From positions 1-64,000 of the forward strand of contig JAURKC010000030.1 of the NCBI GenBank assembly GCA_030831945.1: a DNA stretch of 64,000 nucleotides. The letters are read 5' to 3'. The stretch comes from Ferruginibacter sp. (GTDB lineage: Bacteria > Bacteroidota > Bacteroidia > Chitinophagales > Chitinophagaceae). The notes under the pieces were generated by a model that worked only from the letters and a program-made list of their open reading frames with translations, ran no database searches and was not told the DNA's origin. Below are positions 46,880 to 57,700 of this stretch, piece after piece. Both the position numbers and the translations under genes were made by a program. The stretch's first letter is position 1. Every line of letters begins with the position of its first letter.

Positions 46880-48565
46880 ATGAATGCTTTAAAAACTCCC
46901 GACTATCTTGTTTTTCTAGTTTACTTTTTCATTGTAGCTGGATATGGCTATATGGTTTATTATAAAAAAAAGAAGTCAACTACTACTGAATCTCATGATT
47001 ATTTTTTAGCAGAAGGGTCGCTTACTTGGTGGGCAATTGGAGCATCACTTATTGCAAGTAATATAAGTGCTGAACAGTTTATAGGAATGAGTGGGAATGG
47101 GTTTCAAATGGGATTAGCCATCTCCACCTACGAATGGATGGCTGCGGCAACGCTTTTAATTGTGGCTATTTTCTTTATTCCAGTTTATCTGAAGAATAAG
47201 ATTTATACTATGCCACAGTTTTTAAATCAACGGTACAATTCAACTGTAGCAATGATTATGGCTGTTTTTTGGCTGTTATTATATGTGGTGGTAAATCTTA
47301 CTTCTATTTTATATCTTGGCGCATTGGCCATTAGTAGCATCTCTGGTATTAATTTATATGTCTGTATGTATGGCCTAGCTATTTTTGCCATTATCATTAC
47401 CCTTGGTGGAATGAAAGTGATTGGATATACTGATGTTATTCAAGTATTCTTTTTAATATTGGGCGGTTTAGTAACTACCTACATTGCGCTTACGATGGTA
47501 GCAGACCATTATCATACAAGTGGAGTAGTGAATGGTTTTAAAATGATGATGGAAAAATCAGACGATCATTTTCATATGATTTTTAAAACTGATAATGCAA
47601 ATTATCCTAGCTTACCAGGATTAACGGTATTGGTCGGTGGTATGTGGATAGTAAATTTGAATTACTGGGGATGTAACCAATATATTACCCAACGTGCTTT
47701 AGGTGCAGACCTTAAGACGGCGAGATCTGGTATTTTGTTTGCAGCATTTTTAAAATTATTAATGCCAGTCATTGTTGTCCTACCTGGTATCGCTGCCTAT
47801 GTGTTATATCAAGAAGGCTATTTTCAATCTGAAATGATGGTGAATGGTGAATTGGTTCAGGATAAAGCCTATCCTGTTTTATTAAATCTATTGCCTACTG
47901 GTTTGAAAGGACTTGCCTTTGCTGCATTGACAGCAGCTATTGTGGCTTCATTGGCAGGTAAAGCCAATAGTATTTCTACTATTTTCACTTTAGATATTTA
48001 TAAGAAAAAAATTAATGTAGCAGCTTCTGAAAGTCAAATGGTGAAAATAGGTAAGATCGCAGTAGTGGTTGCCATGTTGATTGCCTGTCTTTTGTCTCCA
48101 TTTATGGGAATAGATAAAAAAGGAGGCTTTGAATTTATTCAAGAATATACTGGATTTGTTAGTCCCGGTATTTTTGCAATGTTTATATTAGGGTTCTTTT
48201 GGAAAAAAACTACTTCTAATGCGGCTTTATTTGCTACAGTTGGCGGTTTTATTTTGTCTGTAATTTTTAAATTCATTCCTTCTGTTATTAATCTTTCATT
48301 TCTTAAGCCTTTAGGTTTTGCAACACTTGTAAAGCAGACTGATGGAACAATGCTTTATGAAATTCCATTCATCGATAGAATGGGTTTTGTATTTGCAATA
48401 TGTGTTATTGTAATGTATTTCATTAGTAAAATTGATCAAAAGAGAGGTGTTGTAACCAATGGACTGGAAGTAGATCGATCTATGTTTAAATTAAATAATT
48501 CATTTGCAGTGGGCGCGTTGATTATTGCAGGAATATTAGTTGCTCTATATTCCTTCTTTTGGTAG
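46880..48565 (+). CDS. Sodium/sugar symporter (SSS family)
   Basis: The 561-aa polytopic inner-membrane protein has about 14 helices and the SSS-family signature segments GASLIASNISAEQFIGMSG near the N-terminus and an Ala/Gly-rich AALTAAIVASLAGKANS later. It resembles SGLT-type Na+/glucose or xylose transporters. Downstream of xylB/xylA, so probably the xylose or xyloside importer. It is followed by a terminator. Confidence 0.93.
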   Translation: MNALKTPDYLVFLVYFFIVAGYGYMVYYKKKKSTTTESHDYFLAEGSLTWWAIGASLIASNISAEQFIGMSGNGFQMGLAISTYEWMAAATLLIVAIFFIPVYLKNKIYTMPQFLNQRYNSTVAMIMAVFWLLLYVVVNLTSILYLGALAISSISGINLYVCMYGLAIFAIIITLGGMKVIGYTDVIQVFFLILGGLVTTYIALTMVADHYHTSGVVNGFKMMMEKSDDHFHMIFKTDNANYPSLPGLTVLVGGMWIVNLNYWGCNQYITQRALGADLKTARSGILFAAFLKLLMPVIVVLPGIAAYVLYQEGYFQSEMMVNGELVQDKAYPVLLNLLPTGLKGLAFAALTAAIVASLAGKANSISTIFTLDIYKKKINVAASESQMVKIGKIAVVVAMLIACLLSPFMGIDKKGGFEFIQEYTGFVSPGIFAMFILGFFWKKTTSNAALFATVGGFILSVIFKFIPSVINLSFLKPLGFATLVKQTDGTMLYEIPFIDRMGFVFAICVIVMYFISKIDQKRGVVTNGLEVDRSMFKLNNSFAVGALIIAGILVALYSFFW

Positions 48566-48590
48566 ATTGTTCATTTTTTAAAAATAGTAG

Positions 48591-48623
48591 GGTAGGTAGT
48601 TCTATGAATTACCTACCTTTTTT
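48591..48623 (+). terminator. Terminator after SSS transporter
   Basis: GGTAGGTAGTTC (48591-48602) and GAATTACCTACC (48606-48617) form a 12-bp stem with one G-U, 3-nt loop and T-run. Confidence 0.9.
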
Positions 48624-48673
48624 AATAATCAATTGAATATTTTATAAATTGAGGAAGAATTATATTGAAATTC

Positions 48674-49795
48674 ATGAAAGAAATCAGATCAATTATTGCT
48701 GCCTATGATGCACTTGATAAGGAACTTACTAGTGCAGCATTAGCAACGGTCGTAAGAGTAGAGGGGTCATCCTATCGCCGAACAGGTGCTAGAATGTTAG
48801 TAATGGATAATGGTAATTGGGTTGGAGGTATAAGCGGTGGATGTTTAGAAGGCGATGCGTTGAAGAGAGCTAGAATGGCTATTACAAAATCGGTTGCTAC
48901 ATTAGTGACTTATGATACTACTGAAGAGGATAGTCATCAAATTGGTGTTGGCCTTGGATGTAATGGGATTATTGATGTGTTATTTACGCCTTTAGTTTAT
49001 TCTGATAAAAACAATCCAGTAGAGATATTAAAATCCTGTTTACAAGAAGATAGAAAATCACATACTTTAATTTCTATCACCCATTTTGAAGGTAATTGGG
49101 ATAAATTAACAGCAGGAAATATTATTCATTTTAAAGATCATTCAAGTCTCTCTATTTTTTCAAATCAATCGCTAGTTGATGAAATTTCAAAGGCTATAAA
49201 AAATCAAATAGCTGAAAATAAATCTGCTTCAGTATCTTTTACTATTGATGATCAGAAAAAAATTGATTTATTTATTGAAATAGTTAATCCTGAAATCAGT
49301 GTAATTATTATGGGGCACCAATATGATATTTATCCTCTTTGCTATTTATTAAAACAAATAGGTTGGCGGGCAACTATTATTGCTGATTTGCAAAAATTAA
49401 AAGGTGATATTTTTAGTATGGTTGATAGGGTTACTACTTCAGACCAGCTTTCAAATCTTCCTATTGATAAGTTTACTGCTATTATTTTAATGTCGCATGA
49501 TTATAAAACGGATAAAAATAACTTACCTATTGCCTTAAAAACTAATGTACCTTATATTGGAATGCTAGGACCTAGAATCCGTTCAGAAAAAATATGGAAG
49601 GAATTAGCAGATGAAGGAAACCCAATAAAGGAGGAAGACTTTGATCGAATTCATGCGCCCATTGGATTGGATATAGGGGCTATAAGTCCTGATGAAATTG
49701 CCTTATCATTAGTAGCGGAAATAAGAGCGTCTCTTTCTGGACGAGAAGGAGGGTTTCTTAGACTCAGAAAAACTACTATTCATGAACGCAATTAA
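48674..49795 (+). CDS. XdhC/CoxI family protein
   Basis: XdhC-type chaperone that delivers sulfurated molybdenum cofactor to xanthine-dehydrogenase-family enzymes. ATG 48674 is preferred over an in-frame TTG 9 nt upstream. N-terminal XdhC_CoxI domain (about 8-75, VVRVEGSSYRRTGARMLV and GGISGGCLEGD), C-terminal Rossmann domain (about 200-345, ending YIGMLGPRIRSEKIW). About 373 aa. No molybdenum hydroxylase subunit is encoded in the window, so its client lies elsewhere. Confidence 0.88.
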   Translation: MKEIRSIIAAYDALDKELTSAALATVVRVEGSSYRRTGARMLVMDNGNWVGGISGGCLEGDALKRARMAITKSVATLVTYDTTEEDSHQIGVGLGCNGIIDVLFTPLVYSDKNNPVEILKSCLQEDRKSHTLISITHFEGNWDKLTAGNIIHFKDHSSLSIFSNQSLVDEISKAIKNQIAENKSASVSFTIDDQKKIDLFIEIVNPEISVIIMGHQYDIYPLCYLLKQIGWRATIIADLQKLKGDIFSMVDRVTTSDQLSNLPIDKFTAIILMSHDYKTDKNNLPIALKTNVPYIGMLGPRIRSEKIWKELADEGNPIKEEDFDRIHAPIGLDIGAISPDEIALSLVAEIRASLSGREGGFLRLRKTTIHERN

Positions 49796-49915
49796 ATTGT
49801 TTCAGATTTTTTGAAGAATATTCATCTCTTTGTCAACAATAAGTTTGTTCTTATTCTTTTTATTTAGTGTGAATGTAATTTATCTTTATTCTTTAATTGT
49901 AATTTAATCGAACCA

Positions 49916-50725
49916 ATGTATAAAGCAGTTTTTATAGACATGGATGGTACTTTATTAAAAAAGGATCATACAGTTAGCGAAGAGAATAGAAATACTATTC
50001 AACGATTATTAAACAAAGGCATCTTAGTAATTCCAATCTCAGCCAGACCGCTGCATGGTATATTGCCTATTACTCAAAAAATATTACCTGATTCAATACC
50101 AGTAGTAAGTTTGAATGGAAGCTATATTTTCCATAAGAATGAAATTATAGCTCAGATTGATATTAGTTTGGCAGCTGTCGCTTCAGTTCATGAACAACTA
50201 ATATTGCACGATCTGTCTATTATGTACTATAGTCAGATGCAATGGTATGCTACCGCTCATACACCTGCAATTGAAAAAGAACAAAGAATTACAGCAGTGC
50301 CTATACAAATTCTTCCTTTTGATCAAATAATGTCGACTTGGAAAAATGAAAAAACTGGTCCTAATAAGATTTTAGTTGCAGGAGATAAGGAATTGATACT
50401 AGAGGTGGAACAAATTTTAATTAGTCAATTTCAGGCTAAACTAAATATTTTTAAATCTCAGCCTAGGTATATAGAATTGATGCATATTCAAGCCTCTAAG
50501 ACAAGTGCGATTCAATTTTTAATGAATCAATATGGGATTCTTCAGCAAGAAGTGATTGCAATTGGTGACAATTATAATGACAAAGAAATGATTGAGTTTG
50601 CTGGTGTAGGTATTGCAATGGGCAATGCACCTGAAGAAATAAAGAGGGTAGCTGATTTTGTTACCGATACCAACAACGAAGATGGCGTTGCTAAAGCATT
50701 AGCTCATTATTTTCCAGAGAATTAA
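49916..50725 (+). CDS. Cof-type HAD phosphatase
   Basis: The 269-aa HAD hydrolase has motif I DMDGT with D8 and D10 both present, a C2-type cap in the middle, and a C-terminal motif IV IGDNYNDKEMIEFAGVGIAMGNA. Cof-type enzymes dephosphorylate sugar phosphates, FMN or related metabolites, promiscuously. It ends directly against the convergent TSUP gene, with no intergenic base. Substrate unknown. Confidence 0.92.
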   Translation: MYKAVFIDMDGTLLKKDHTVSEENRNTIQRLLNKGILVIPISARPLHGILPITQKILPDSIPVVSLNGSYIFHKNEIIAQIDISLAAVASVHEQLILHDLSIMYYSQMQWYATAHTPAIEKEQRITAVPIQILPFDQIMSTWKNEKTGPNKILVAGDKELILEVEQILISQFQAKLNIFKSQPRYIELMHIQASKTSAIQFLMNQYGILQQEVIAIGDNYNDKEMIEFAGVGIAMGNAPEEIKRVADFVTDTNNEDGVAKALAHYFPEN

Positions 50726-51478
50726 TTATCTCTTAAAAAAGATAGCTAAGGCACCTAAAAAAGTAAGTACAATGACTATTTTACGGTAGTTATCTTCTTT
50801 TATTTTAGAAACTATTTTAATGCCTAACCAAAAACCTACCAGTACAGCGGGTAAAAGTAATAAGTCGGTATAGAGGGATTCAGGGGTAATATTTTTCCAG
50901 AATAAAACCTGAAAGGGTAACTTAAAAAGATTGATTACTAAAAAGACCCAGGATGCAGTGCCAATAAAATCATTTTTTGGCATACGCATCGCTAGAAAAT
51001 AAATATTAGAAAATGCCCCTGCAAGATTTCCAAGCATAGTAGTAAATCCAGCCGCTAGACCCATATTGGCAACAAAAATTTTATTGGTAGGAATGATTGG
51101 ATTTTTTCTAATTTCTAGCGCTACCATAATTATGACAGTAGTAATGATTATGATGGCCATAATTTTTCTAAAGATCACCTCATTCATATCTTTTCCAACA
51201 TATACTCCTACAAGAATTCCAATGGCCATCCAGGGGATTAATTTCCAAAAGTGATTCCATTGAGCATGTCGATGATAGTAAGAAACAGCTACAATATCTG
51301 CCACACAAAGCAAGGGAAGTACGATTCCTGTGGATGCCTTACTACCAAATACTATTGCCATAATAGTTACATTCATCATATCGATACCTCTTAAGCCTGC
51401 TTTGGAAAGGCCAATAAAAAAGGCAGACAATAAGATTAAACCCCAATTGAAATTTGAAAATACAAATAGCAGTTGCAT
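50726..51478 (-). CDS. TSUP (TauE/SafE) family permease
   Basis: The 250-aa inner-membrane protein has about 8 hydrophobic helices and TSUP-family glycines (FFIGLSKAGLRG near the N-terminus, MLGNLAGAFSNIYFLA in the second repeat). Family members export sulfite, sulfoacetate or related organic anions. Alone on the minus strand, downstream of the DUF5916 gene region. Substrate unknown. Confidence 0.87.
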   Translation of the reverse strand: MQLLFVFSNFNWGLILLSAFFIGLSKAGLRGIDMMNVTIMAIVFGSKASTGIVLPLLCVADIVAVSYYHRHAQWNHFWKLIPWMAIGILVGVYVGKDMNEVIFRKIMAIIIITTVIIMVALEIRKNPIIPTNKIFVANMGLAAGFTTMLGNLAGAFSNIYFLAMRMPKNDFIGTASWVFLVINLFKLPFQVLFWKNITPESLYTDLLLLPAVLVGFWLGIKIVSKIKEDNYRKIVIVLTFLGALAIFFKR

Positions 51479-51504
51479 ATTTTTTTTGAAATTATATTCT
51501 TTGT

Positions 51505-53676
51505 TTATTTATTCCACCAATAGGTAATTTTTACAACCAATGCTCGATTGCGAACAAATAATGGAGCAGTGTAATAATTATCGGTATATACAATAAAGAA
51601 ATCACTAGCTGGTTTATATCGCCATTGTAATCTAGTATTTAAGTTTACATTTTTTTGCTGTTCATTATATTGTATAAAGGTGGTAAAGAAAAATGTGTTG
51701 GTTAAAGTAACGTCAATGCGAGGACCCACCAACCAGAATCTTGTTTGACCCCATGGTTTTGGTAAATTAATGTGATTATAGTTAGCACTCAGAGTAATAT
51801 TTACAAAAGGTTGAAATCGGTAACCTAGATCTGCTGATAGAAACAATCGATTTCCATCGGCATAATAGCCACCATATCTAGAGGCGAAGGCATAAGTAAA
51901 TAATTTCTGTGGTTTTGAAGTGTAGCTAGTTCCCCATGCATTCCATTTATGTTGAGTGCCCTTTGCCAGCGTTGCACTTCCCGTATTCGTTGGGTCAAAA
52001 GGTTTTAGCAATTCCACATAATCTTTAGCTACCCAAGCATCAAACATTGCTTGGCTTCTTAAATTAAATTTATAAACCAGTACAAGTTCATTATCTGTAC
52101 TTCTAAAATTTTTGTTGTAGAAAAAAGTTGACATAAATACTGGACCATGACTTAAAATCTTGCTCTTTTTTGGAAAGTATAAATGACTGATTTGAGGGTT
52201 TAGTTTAATGTAATCACTGCGCGGTACATATCCAACCTCAGCTAGGTAATTTTTTCCTACAATTTCATGTTGCCAAGAGATGATCCATTTTTTATTGGTG
52301 TATTGTATATTGGCAGCATGTACAAAATCTCCATTAATTATACCAGGACTAAAAGATTTAAGCACCATAGCTTTTCCTGTCAAGAAATTATTGGCAGAGG
52401 CAAGATTGTATTCTAATCCAATGTTTCGATTATAAAGAGAATAAGTTGGTTTGGTGGAATCTTTTTTGGGATCATATTGCAATGCTTGTTTATTAACAAA
52501 CATTAGTCGAATATTAGAGCGAGCAAATAAACGTCGCTGCAAGGCCACAACGGTAAAGTTTTGATCAGGCAGTCCTATTTTGGGGTCGGCTTTTGTTTTC
52601 ATATCCATGATACCGATTCGCCAGTTTTTGTTAAGGTTACCACTCAATCTGGCGCCAAAGTTGATGGGAACACCAAGTCCAATACGGCGAGAAAAAAATG
52701 GCCGAATATTGGTATAACCAAAATTGGCAAAAAGGTCAGCGTTCTCTAAAAAAAATTGCCTTCTTTCTGGAAATAAAAATTCAAATCGATCTAGGTTTGT
52801 AACTTGTTTATCTACTTCTACCTGAGAAAAATCAGGATTGATTGTCATATCTAAATTGATAGAAGAGGTGAGAGCAATCTTTGCATCTGCTCCAATATCT
52901 TTTCGATATTTGGAAGGAGTTGAACGGTCATAATCTTTTGAAATACCCGTTAATGCATAGGGGATTACAGAAATATTACCACCCGACTCAGGCGGAGCTT
53001 CATCCCATACCAATGTCCCAGTATAGGCAAGTGAAGAAGTGGTAAATTGTCTTGGAATAGGCGTCCAACTTGATTTTTCAGCCACCTTGATATCCATTCT
53101 ACTAAAATTGATACCCCATTTCTTGATACCTTTTTTATATCTCAAGGAGGTAAAAGGAATGGCTGCTTCAAATATCCATTTATCTGAATAACTTTTTACT
53201 TTCGAAACCCATTTATTATCCCAACTAAGATCTACTACCGATCCATTGTATTCACTTCCATCCCATTGAGCACCTGCTGCATTTGCCCCAAATGTAAATC
53301 CATTGGTAAGGTCATCAAATGAATCAATGAAAAATATAAAATTATCATTTTTAGAAAAATTAAAATCTCTTCTCAGCGACTCAACCATATAAGGGCCTGG
53401 ATTTTTTAAGTAGCAAGTTGCAAGGATGTAAATTTTTTTGTTATCGTAGGCCATCCTAACCGTTGTCTTCACTTTTGCTCTGCTAGTGTCCATGGGTAAT
53501 ACCATAAAAAAATCAGCCGCGGAGTCAGTATTTTTCCAAGCTAGCTCATTGATTTCACCGTCTATTAAAATGGGCGAGGTAGTTTTTTTAATATGTAGTT
53601 GATAAGAACTATTTTTTTTCTGAGCAAATGAAAATAAGCTCAATAGGCAAAGTGAAAGCAGTAATAAATTTTTCAA
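51505..53676 (-). CDS. DUF5916 protein with CBM9-like N-terminal domain
   Basis: The 723-aa secreted protein has a signal peptide (about 1-19, ending FAQ), a carbohydrate-binding family 9-like beta-sandwich domain (about 25-215, with PILIDGEINELAW), then a long DUF5916 region predicted as an outer-membrane beta barrel, rich in alternating aromatic residues. The final residue run ends VVKITYWWNK, without a typical terminal Phe. Function unknown; probably outer-membrane, binding sugar or xenobiotic ligands. Minus strand, 26 nt upstream of the TSUP gene, so perhaps one operon. Confidence 0.87.
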   Translation of the reverse strand: MKNLLLLSLCLLSLFSFAQKKNSSYQLHIKKTTSPILIDGEINELAWKNTDSAADFFMVLPMDTSRAKVKTTVRMAYDNKKIYILATCYLKNPGPYMVESLRRDFNFSKNDNFIFFIDSFDDLTNGFTFGANAAGAQWDGSEYNGSVVDLSWDNKWVSKVKSYSDKWIFEAAIPFTSLRYKKGIKKWGINFSRMDIKVAEKSSWTPIPRQFTTSSLAYTGTLVWDEAPPESGGNISVIPYALTGISKDYDRSTPSKYRKDIGADAKIALTSSINLDMTINPDFSQVEVDKQVTNLDRFEFLFPERRQFFLENADLFANFGYTNIRPFFSRRIGLGVPINFGARLSGNLNKNWRIGIMDMKTKADPKIGLPDQNFTVVALQRRLFARSNIRLMFVNKQALQYDPKKDSTKPTYSLYNRNIGLEYNLASANNFLTGKAMVLKSFSPGIINGDFVHAANIQYTNKKWIISWQHEIVGKNYLAEVGYVPRSDYIKLNPQISHLYFPKKSKILSHGPVFMSTFFYNKNFRSTDNELVLVYKFNLRSQAMFDAWVAKDYVELLKPFDPTNTGSATLAKGTQHKWNAWGTSYTSKPQKLFTYAFASRYGGYYADGNRLFLSADLGYRFQPFVNITLSANYNHINLPKPWGQTRFWLVGPRIDVTLTNTFFFTTFIQYNEQQKNVNLNTRLQWRYKPASDFFIVYTDNYYTAPLFVRNRALVVKITYWWNK

Positions 53677-53760
53677 AAAACGATTTTTAGGAGTTGGTAT
53701 TTTAAAACTATGCTAAATAGTTATTTCATTGTTGGAGAAAGAAGTCGGAAATTTTAAAGG

Positions 53761-53943
53761 TTATTTTAAAATTAGTTCCATTAATTCTTTCATAGTATAT
53801 TTTGTATGAACAGTCATTGAGGAACCTCCACTATTGATATGGATTTTGGCGGTACCGCTTTGAATAGTTAAGTTGGTGATGTATCTCGTAAATATGATAT
53901 GGGTAGCACCAGCAAAATCTTGAATAGTAATAAAATCGTTCAT
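53761..53943 (-). CDS. Small protein of unknown function (60 aa)
   Basis: The 60-aa ORF has a regular pattern of alternating hydrophobic residues (FITIQDF, THIIFTRYITNLTIQ, AKIHIN, MTVHTKYTMKEL) ending in an amphipathic helix, like small beta-sheet proteins of the FlbD/YlzI type. Codon usage looks like its neighbours and the start ATG has an A-rich leader. No family can be assigned with certainty. Confidence 0.5.
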   Translation of the reverse strand: MNDFITIQDFAGATHIIFTRYITNLTIQSGTAKIHINSGGSSMTVHTKYTMKELMELILK

Positions 53944-54333
53944 AAAAACAATTAAAGTGATTGACTGTTTAACTTACTCTCCAAAGATAAGCACGATTAA
54001 TAAACAATATGGGCGTTTTCCGACTTTCAACACTTAAATGGCTACTATAATTGGTCATTGGATTCAAATTAGCTTTGAATCATGCTATCTTATCAATTAT
54101 TTCATCAGTAGCAATTTGTTTTAGAGATTATTTTTAAATATAAAAATTATTATATATAGCACTATCCATTACCTGAAATTTGCTTATGGCTGTAAACTGC
54201 TTCCAATAAATATTTTTTCTTTCTGAAGTCTATTGCAGTTTTAAATGCCCTCTACTTTTTTCAGTCATAAAGTCAAGAAAATTACCATTAGCGCAGAGTG
54301 ATTTTATAAATAAATGCTTAACTATTTTATAAG

Positions 54334-54363
54334 CTGCCTTCTTTTGGAGGCAGTATTTTTTTT
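54334..54363 (+). terminator. Orphan terminator
   Basis: CTGCCTTC (54334-54341), loop TTTT, GGAGGCAG (54346-54353), then a T-run with one early A. Eight pairs including one T-G. No gene precedes it on the plus strand for at least 650 nt. Confidence 0.75.
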
Positions 54364-54695
54364 GACAGATTAAGCCTTTTAATTAATTGTCTGAAATATA
54401 AATGAGGGGCTGTGTTTTTTCTAATTATAGGTAACTGGAAGGCATCCAAGGAATTAGCAAAATTGGGACAGATTTTTGGCAATGGTATATAAATATATAA
54501 TAATATATATGTGCAAAACATTTTCTTCTGCGTTAATAACTCCCCAGTGAATGCCCCCCTTTTTCTTACCCTATTCTCCTATATTTACTGACTTATATTG
54601 ACATTTATAAATGTGGCGGTGCGTCTTATTAATTAACAGTGCTGATCATTTACGGGTAACTTTTCAACAGCGTAACAAAATCAGTCATTTTTCTG

Positions 54696-54703
54696 TAGGT
54701 TTG
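54696..54703 (+). promoter_or_regulatory. Promoter -7 element for smc
   Basis: TAGGTTTG matches TAnnTTTG and is followed by GCCGTCC, as at rpoB. About 24 nt separate its end from the GTG start. No clear -33 TTTG. Confidence 0.7.
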
Positions 54704-54726
54704 CCGTCCTACTAAATTATTGAATC

Positions 54727-57700
54727 GTGCGTTTAAAGAGTCTTGAAATTAAAGGATTTAAAAGTTTTGCCGATAAAACTGTACTTCATTTTGATGAGGG
54801 AATTACGGGTGTAATTGGACCGAATGGATGCGGTAAGAGTAATATTATTGATAGTATCCGATGGGTAATAGGTGAGCATAAAATTAGCAACCTTAGAAGT
54901 GAAAATTTGGAGAGCCTAGTTTTTAATGGTAGCAAAAGTCGTTCTGCATCAGGATTGGCAGAGGTAAGCCTTACATTTGAAAATACCAAGAATTTACTTC
55001 CTACGGAATTTAATATGGTAACGGTTACCCGTAAGTATTATAAAAACGGAGAAAGCGAATATCGTCTTAATGATGTAGCCTGTCGCCTAAAAGATATTCA
55101 TAACTTGTTTATGGATACTGGTGTAAGTACCGACAGCTATGCTATCATTGAGTTGGGTATGGTGGATGATATCATTAAAGACAAGGAGAACAGCCGCCGT
55201 AAAATGTTGGAGCAGGCTGCTGGAATTACTATTTACAAGACCCGTAAAAAAGAAGCCAAGCTAAAGTTGGATGCTACTGAACAGGATTTAGCGCGTATTG
55301 AAGATTTGCTTTTTGAGATTAATAATCAATTGAAGAGTTTGGAGAGTCAGGCTAAAAAAGCAGAAAAGTATTTTGAAATAAAGAAGGAATATAAAGACGT
55401 TACGATTGAATTAGCAAAGGCTTCGCTAGAAGGATTTAATGTAACCTATCGCGATCTTAATCAGCAGCAACAAGAAGAGGTCGATAAGCGAATTGAATTG
55501 GAAACTGCTATCGCAGTTGAAGATGCTGCAATGGAGCAAGAGAAATTGAGTTTTATAGCTCAAGAAAAAGCCTTGCAGGAAATGCAACATGCATTCAATG
55601 AATTGTTGGGTGAATTAAGAAGTAAAGAAAGTGATAAAAGTCTTACCGCTCAGCGCTTACAATATTTGAAAGAAAGAGAGACAAGCCTTAATGAATTCTT
55701 GCTTAAAGCAGGAGGGCAGTTGAAAGGATTGGATGAAAGTATTCAATTTACTAGTCTACAAATAAATGATGACGAGGTTAAACTCGAAGAGTTAGAAGCT
55801 AAGTTGGAGGAATTGAAAAATGCCGTTGAAGATAAACGTAAAATTTTCGATGAAAAACGTAGCAGTATCGATAGTTTGCGTAGAGAAAATCAAGCGATAC
55901 AAAGAAATCAGTTTGAGGCAGAAAAAAAAGTAGCTGTTGCTGATACGAGTATTCAAAATGTTCAAAGAACAATTGCTCAAATTCAAGATGAAAAGACAGC
56001 GCGTCAGAGTCAATTACAACAACTAGAGCAGGAGCGTAAAGACAAATCCGAGGAATTAGATCAGAAGAAAGTAGCCCTTCAGCAATTACAAGATCATCAC
56101 GAGTTTACTAAAGAACAAATATTTCAGACTCAAAGTATGCTCGAAGGACTTCGGTCTGAGTTGGCTGAAGAAAGTCGTAAGTTAGATAGCAAGAAGAATG
56201 AATATGCTTTGTTAAAAAGTTTAGTTGATTCTATGGAAGGTTATCCAGAAAGTGTAAAGTTTTTACATAAAAATCCTGACTGGAATCATGAAGCACCTTT
56301 GTTAAGTGATATTATGTACGTGAAGCCGGAATACAGGGCTGCAGTTGAAAACGTATTGGAGCCTTATCTAAATTATTATGTCGTTAATAATTTAGAAGAA
56401 GGTTTGCAGGCTATCCACTTGCTTGACAATAATCAAAAGGGAAAAGCAAATTTCTTTTTACAAGATCAATTTACAGGTTTCGAAAATTCTACTCAGCCCA
56501 ATGGGACTATACCTGCATTAAGTGTGGTGGAAGTAGATGCTAAATACAGCCATCTTGCCAAACATCTATTAGGGAATGTTTTTATTGCTGAAAATGAAGA
56601 AGCAATAAAGAATAGTAATGGTGCCGTTGTATTAGAAAAAACAGGAAAATATGTAAAGGGTAAATATTCAATAACCGGAGGAAGTGTAGGTTTATTCGAG
56701 GGTAAGAAAATTGGCCGTGCTAAAAACTTGGAAAAGTTAGTGGAAGAAATTAGTGCACAGGAAATAGTAGTGAATGAATTAAAAGCAACGATTGAAATTC
56801 GCCACAATGAAGTAATTGCTTTCAATGAGCAGTTGAAAGACAATGCAATTAAGCAGACTCAGCAAGATATCAATAATGGAACCAATTTTGTTTTTAGTCT
56901 ACAAAATAAAATTGAGAATCTTCATCATCTTGAAGAAACTAGTTCTCAAAGAATCGAAGAGCTACAACAACAATTGGAAGCTAGTCAAGATGCTATTGCT
57001 AGTACTAGGGAAGAGCTAGAGAAATTGAATACTCAATTAGAAGAATTGACTGACAGAGTACAGGTGGTAGAACAGGACTATGCTTTGGCTGAACAAGAAT
57101 ACAATTTTTCAACAGCAACATTTAACGAGGGTAACCTTCAGTTTACAAGACAACAAAGTAAATTGGTTTCTTTAAAGCAGGAATTTGAATTTAAGAATGA
57201 TCAATTGACTGACTTGAAATTGCAAATCGAAAATAGCTCAGTTCAGTTAACGGAGGCGGCTAGTAGCATTAACGAAACTGCTGCGGCATTGGCTGATTTG
57301 GATGTTTTGCTGGTGTCTATGTTGCAAAATAAAGAGGTTGAAGAGAAAAAATTGAATGAAGCAGATCAGGCTTATTATAACTTACGCAGTGTGTTAACTG
57401 CGAAGGAAGCTGAACTTCGTCAAAAGCAAAAATCGAAAGAGATTATCGATACTTTATTGAATGAAATAAAGGATAAACTAACAGATCTTAAATTACAACT
57501 AGCCGGTATGAAGGAAAGGCTGATGGTTGAATTTAAGATTGATTTGGATGAAATTATTAATGAACCAAGACTTGGAGATCAACCATTAGAAGAACTGCAA
57601 GAGAAGAATGATCGGATGAGAAAGCGCTTAGAAAATATTGGAGAAATTAATCCTACTGCGATAGAAGCGTATACTGAAATGAAAAAGCGCTTTGAGTTTA

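Larger units (their letters stand above)
53944..54726. other. Gene-poor region upstream of smc
   Basis: 783 nt with no convincing ORF or tRNA. It contains an orphan plus-strand terminator (54334-54363) and, 31 nt before smc, a promoter. A 64-aa minus-strand ORF (54327-54521) overlaps the terminator and is low-complexity, so not called. The stretch from about 54100 to 54333 is AT-rich with small hairpins such as TTATAAA/TTTATAA and could encode a small RNA, but no known RNA family was recognised. Confidence 0.5.

Noticed and set aside
54327..54521. 64-aa minus-strand ORF before smc
   Set aside because: Overlaps the orphan terminator, low-complexity Tyr/Ile run, no leader or family.
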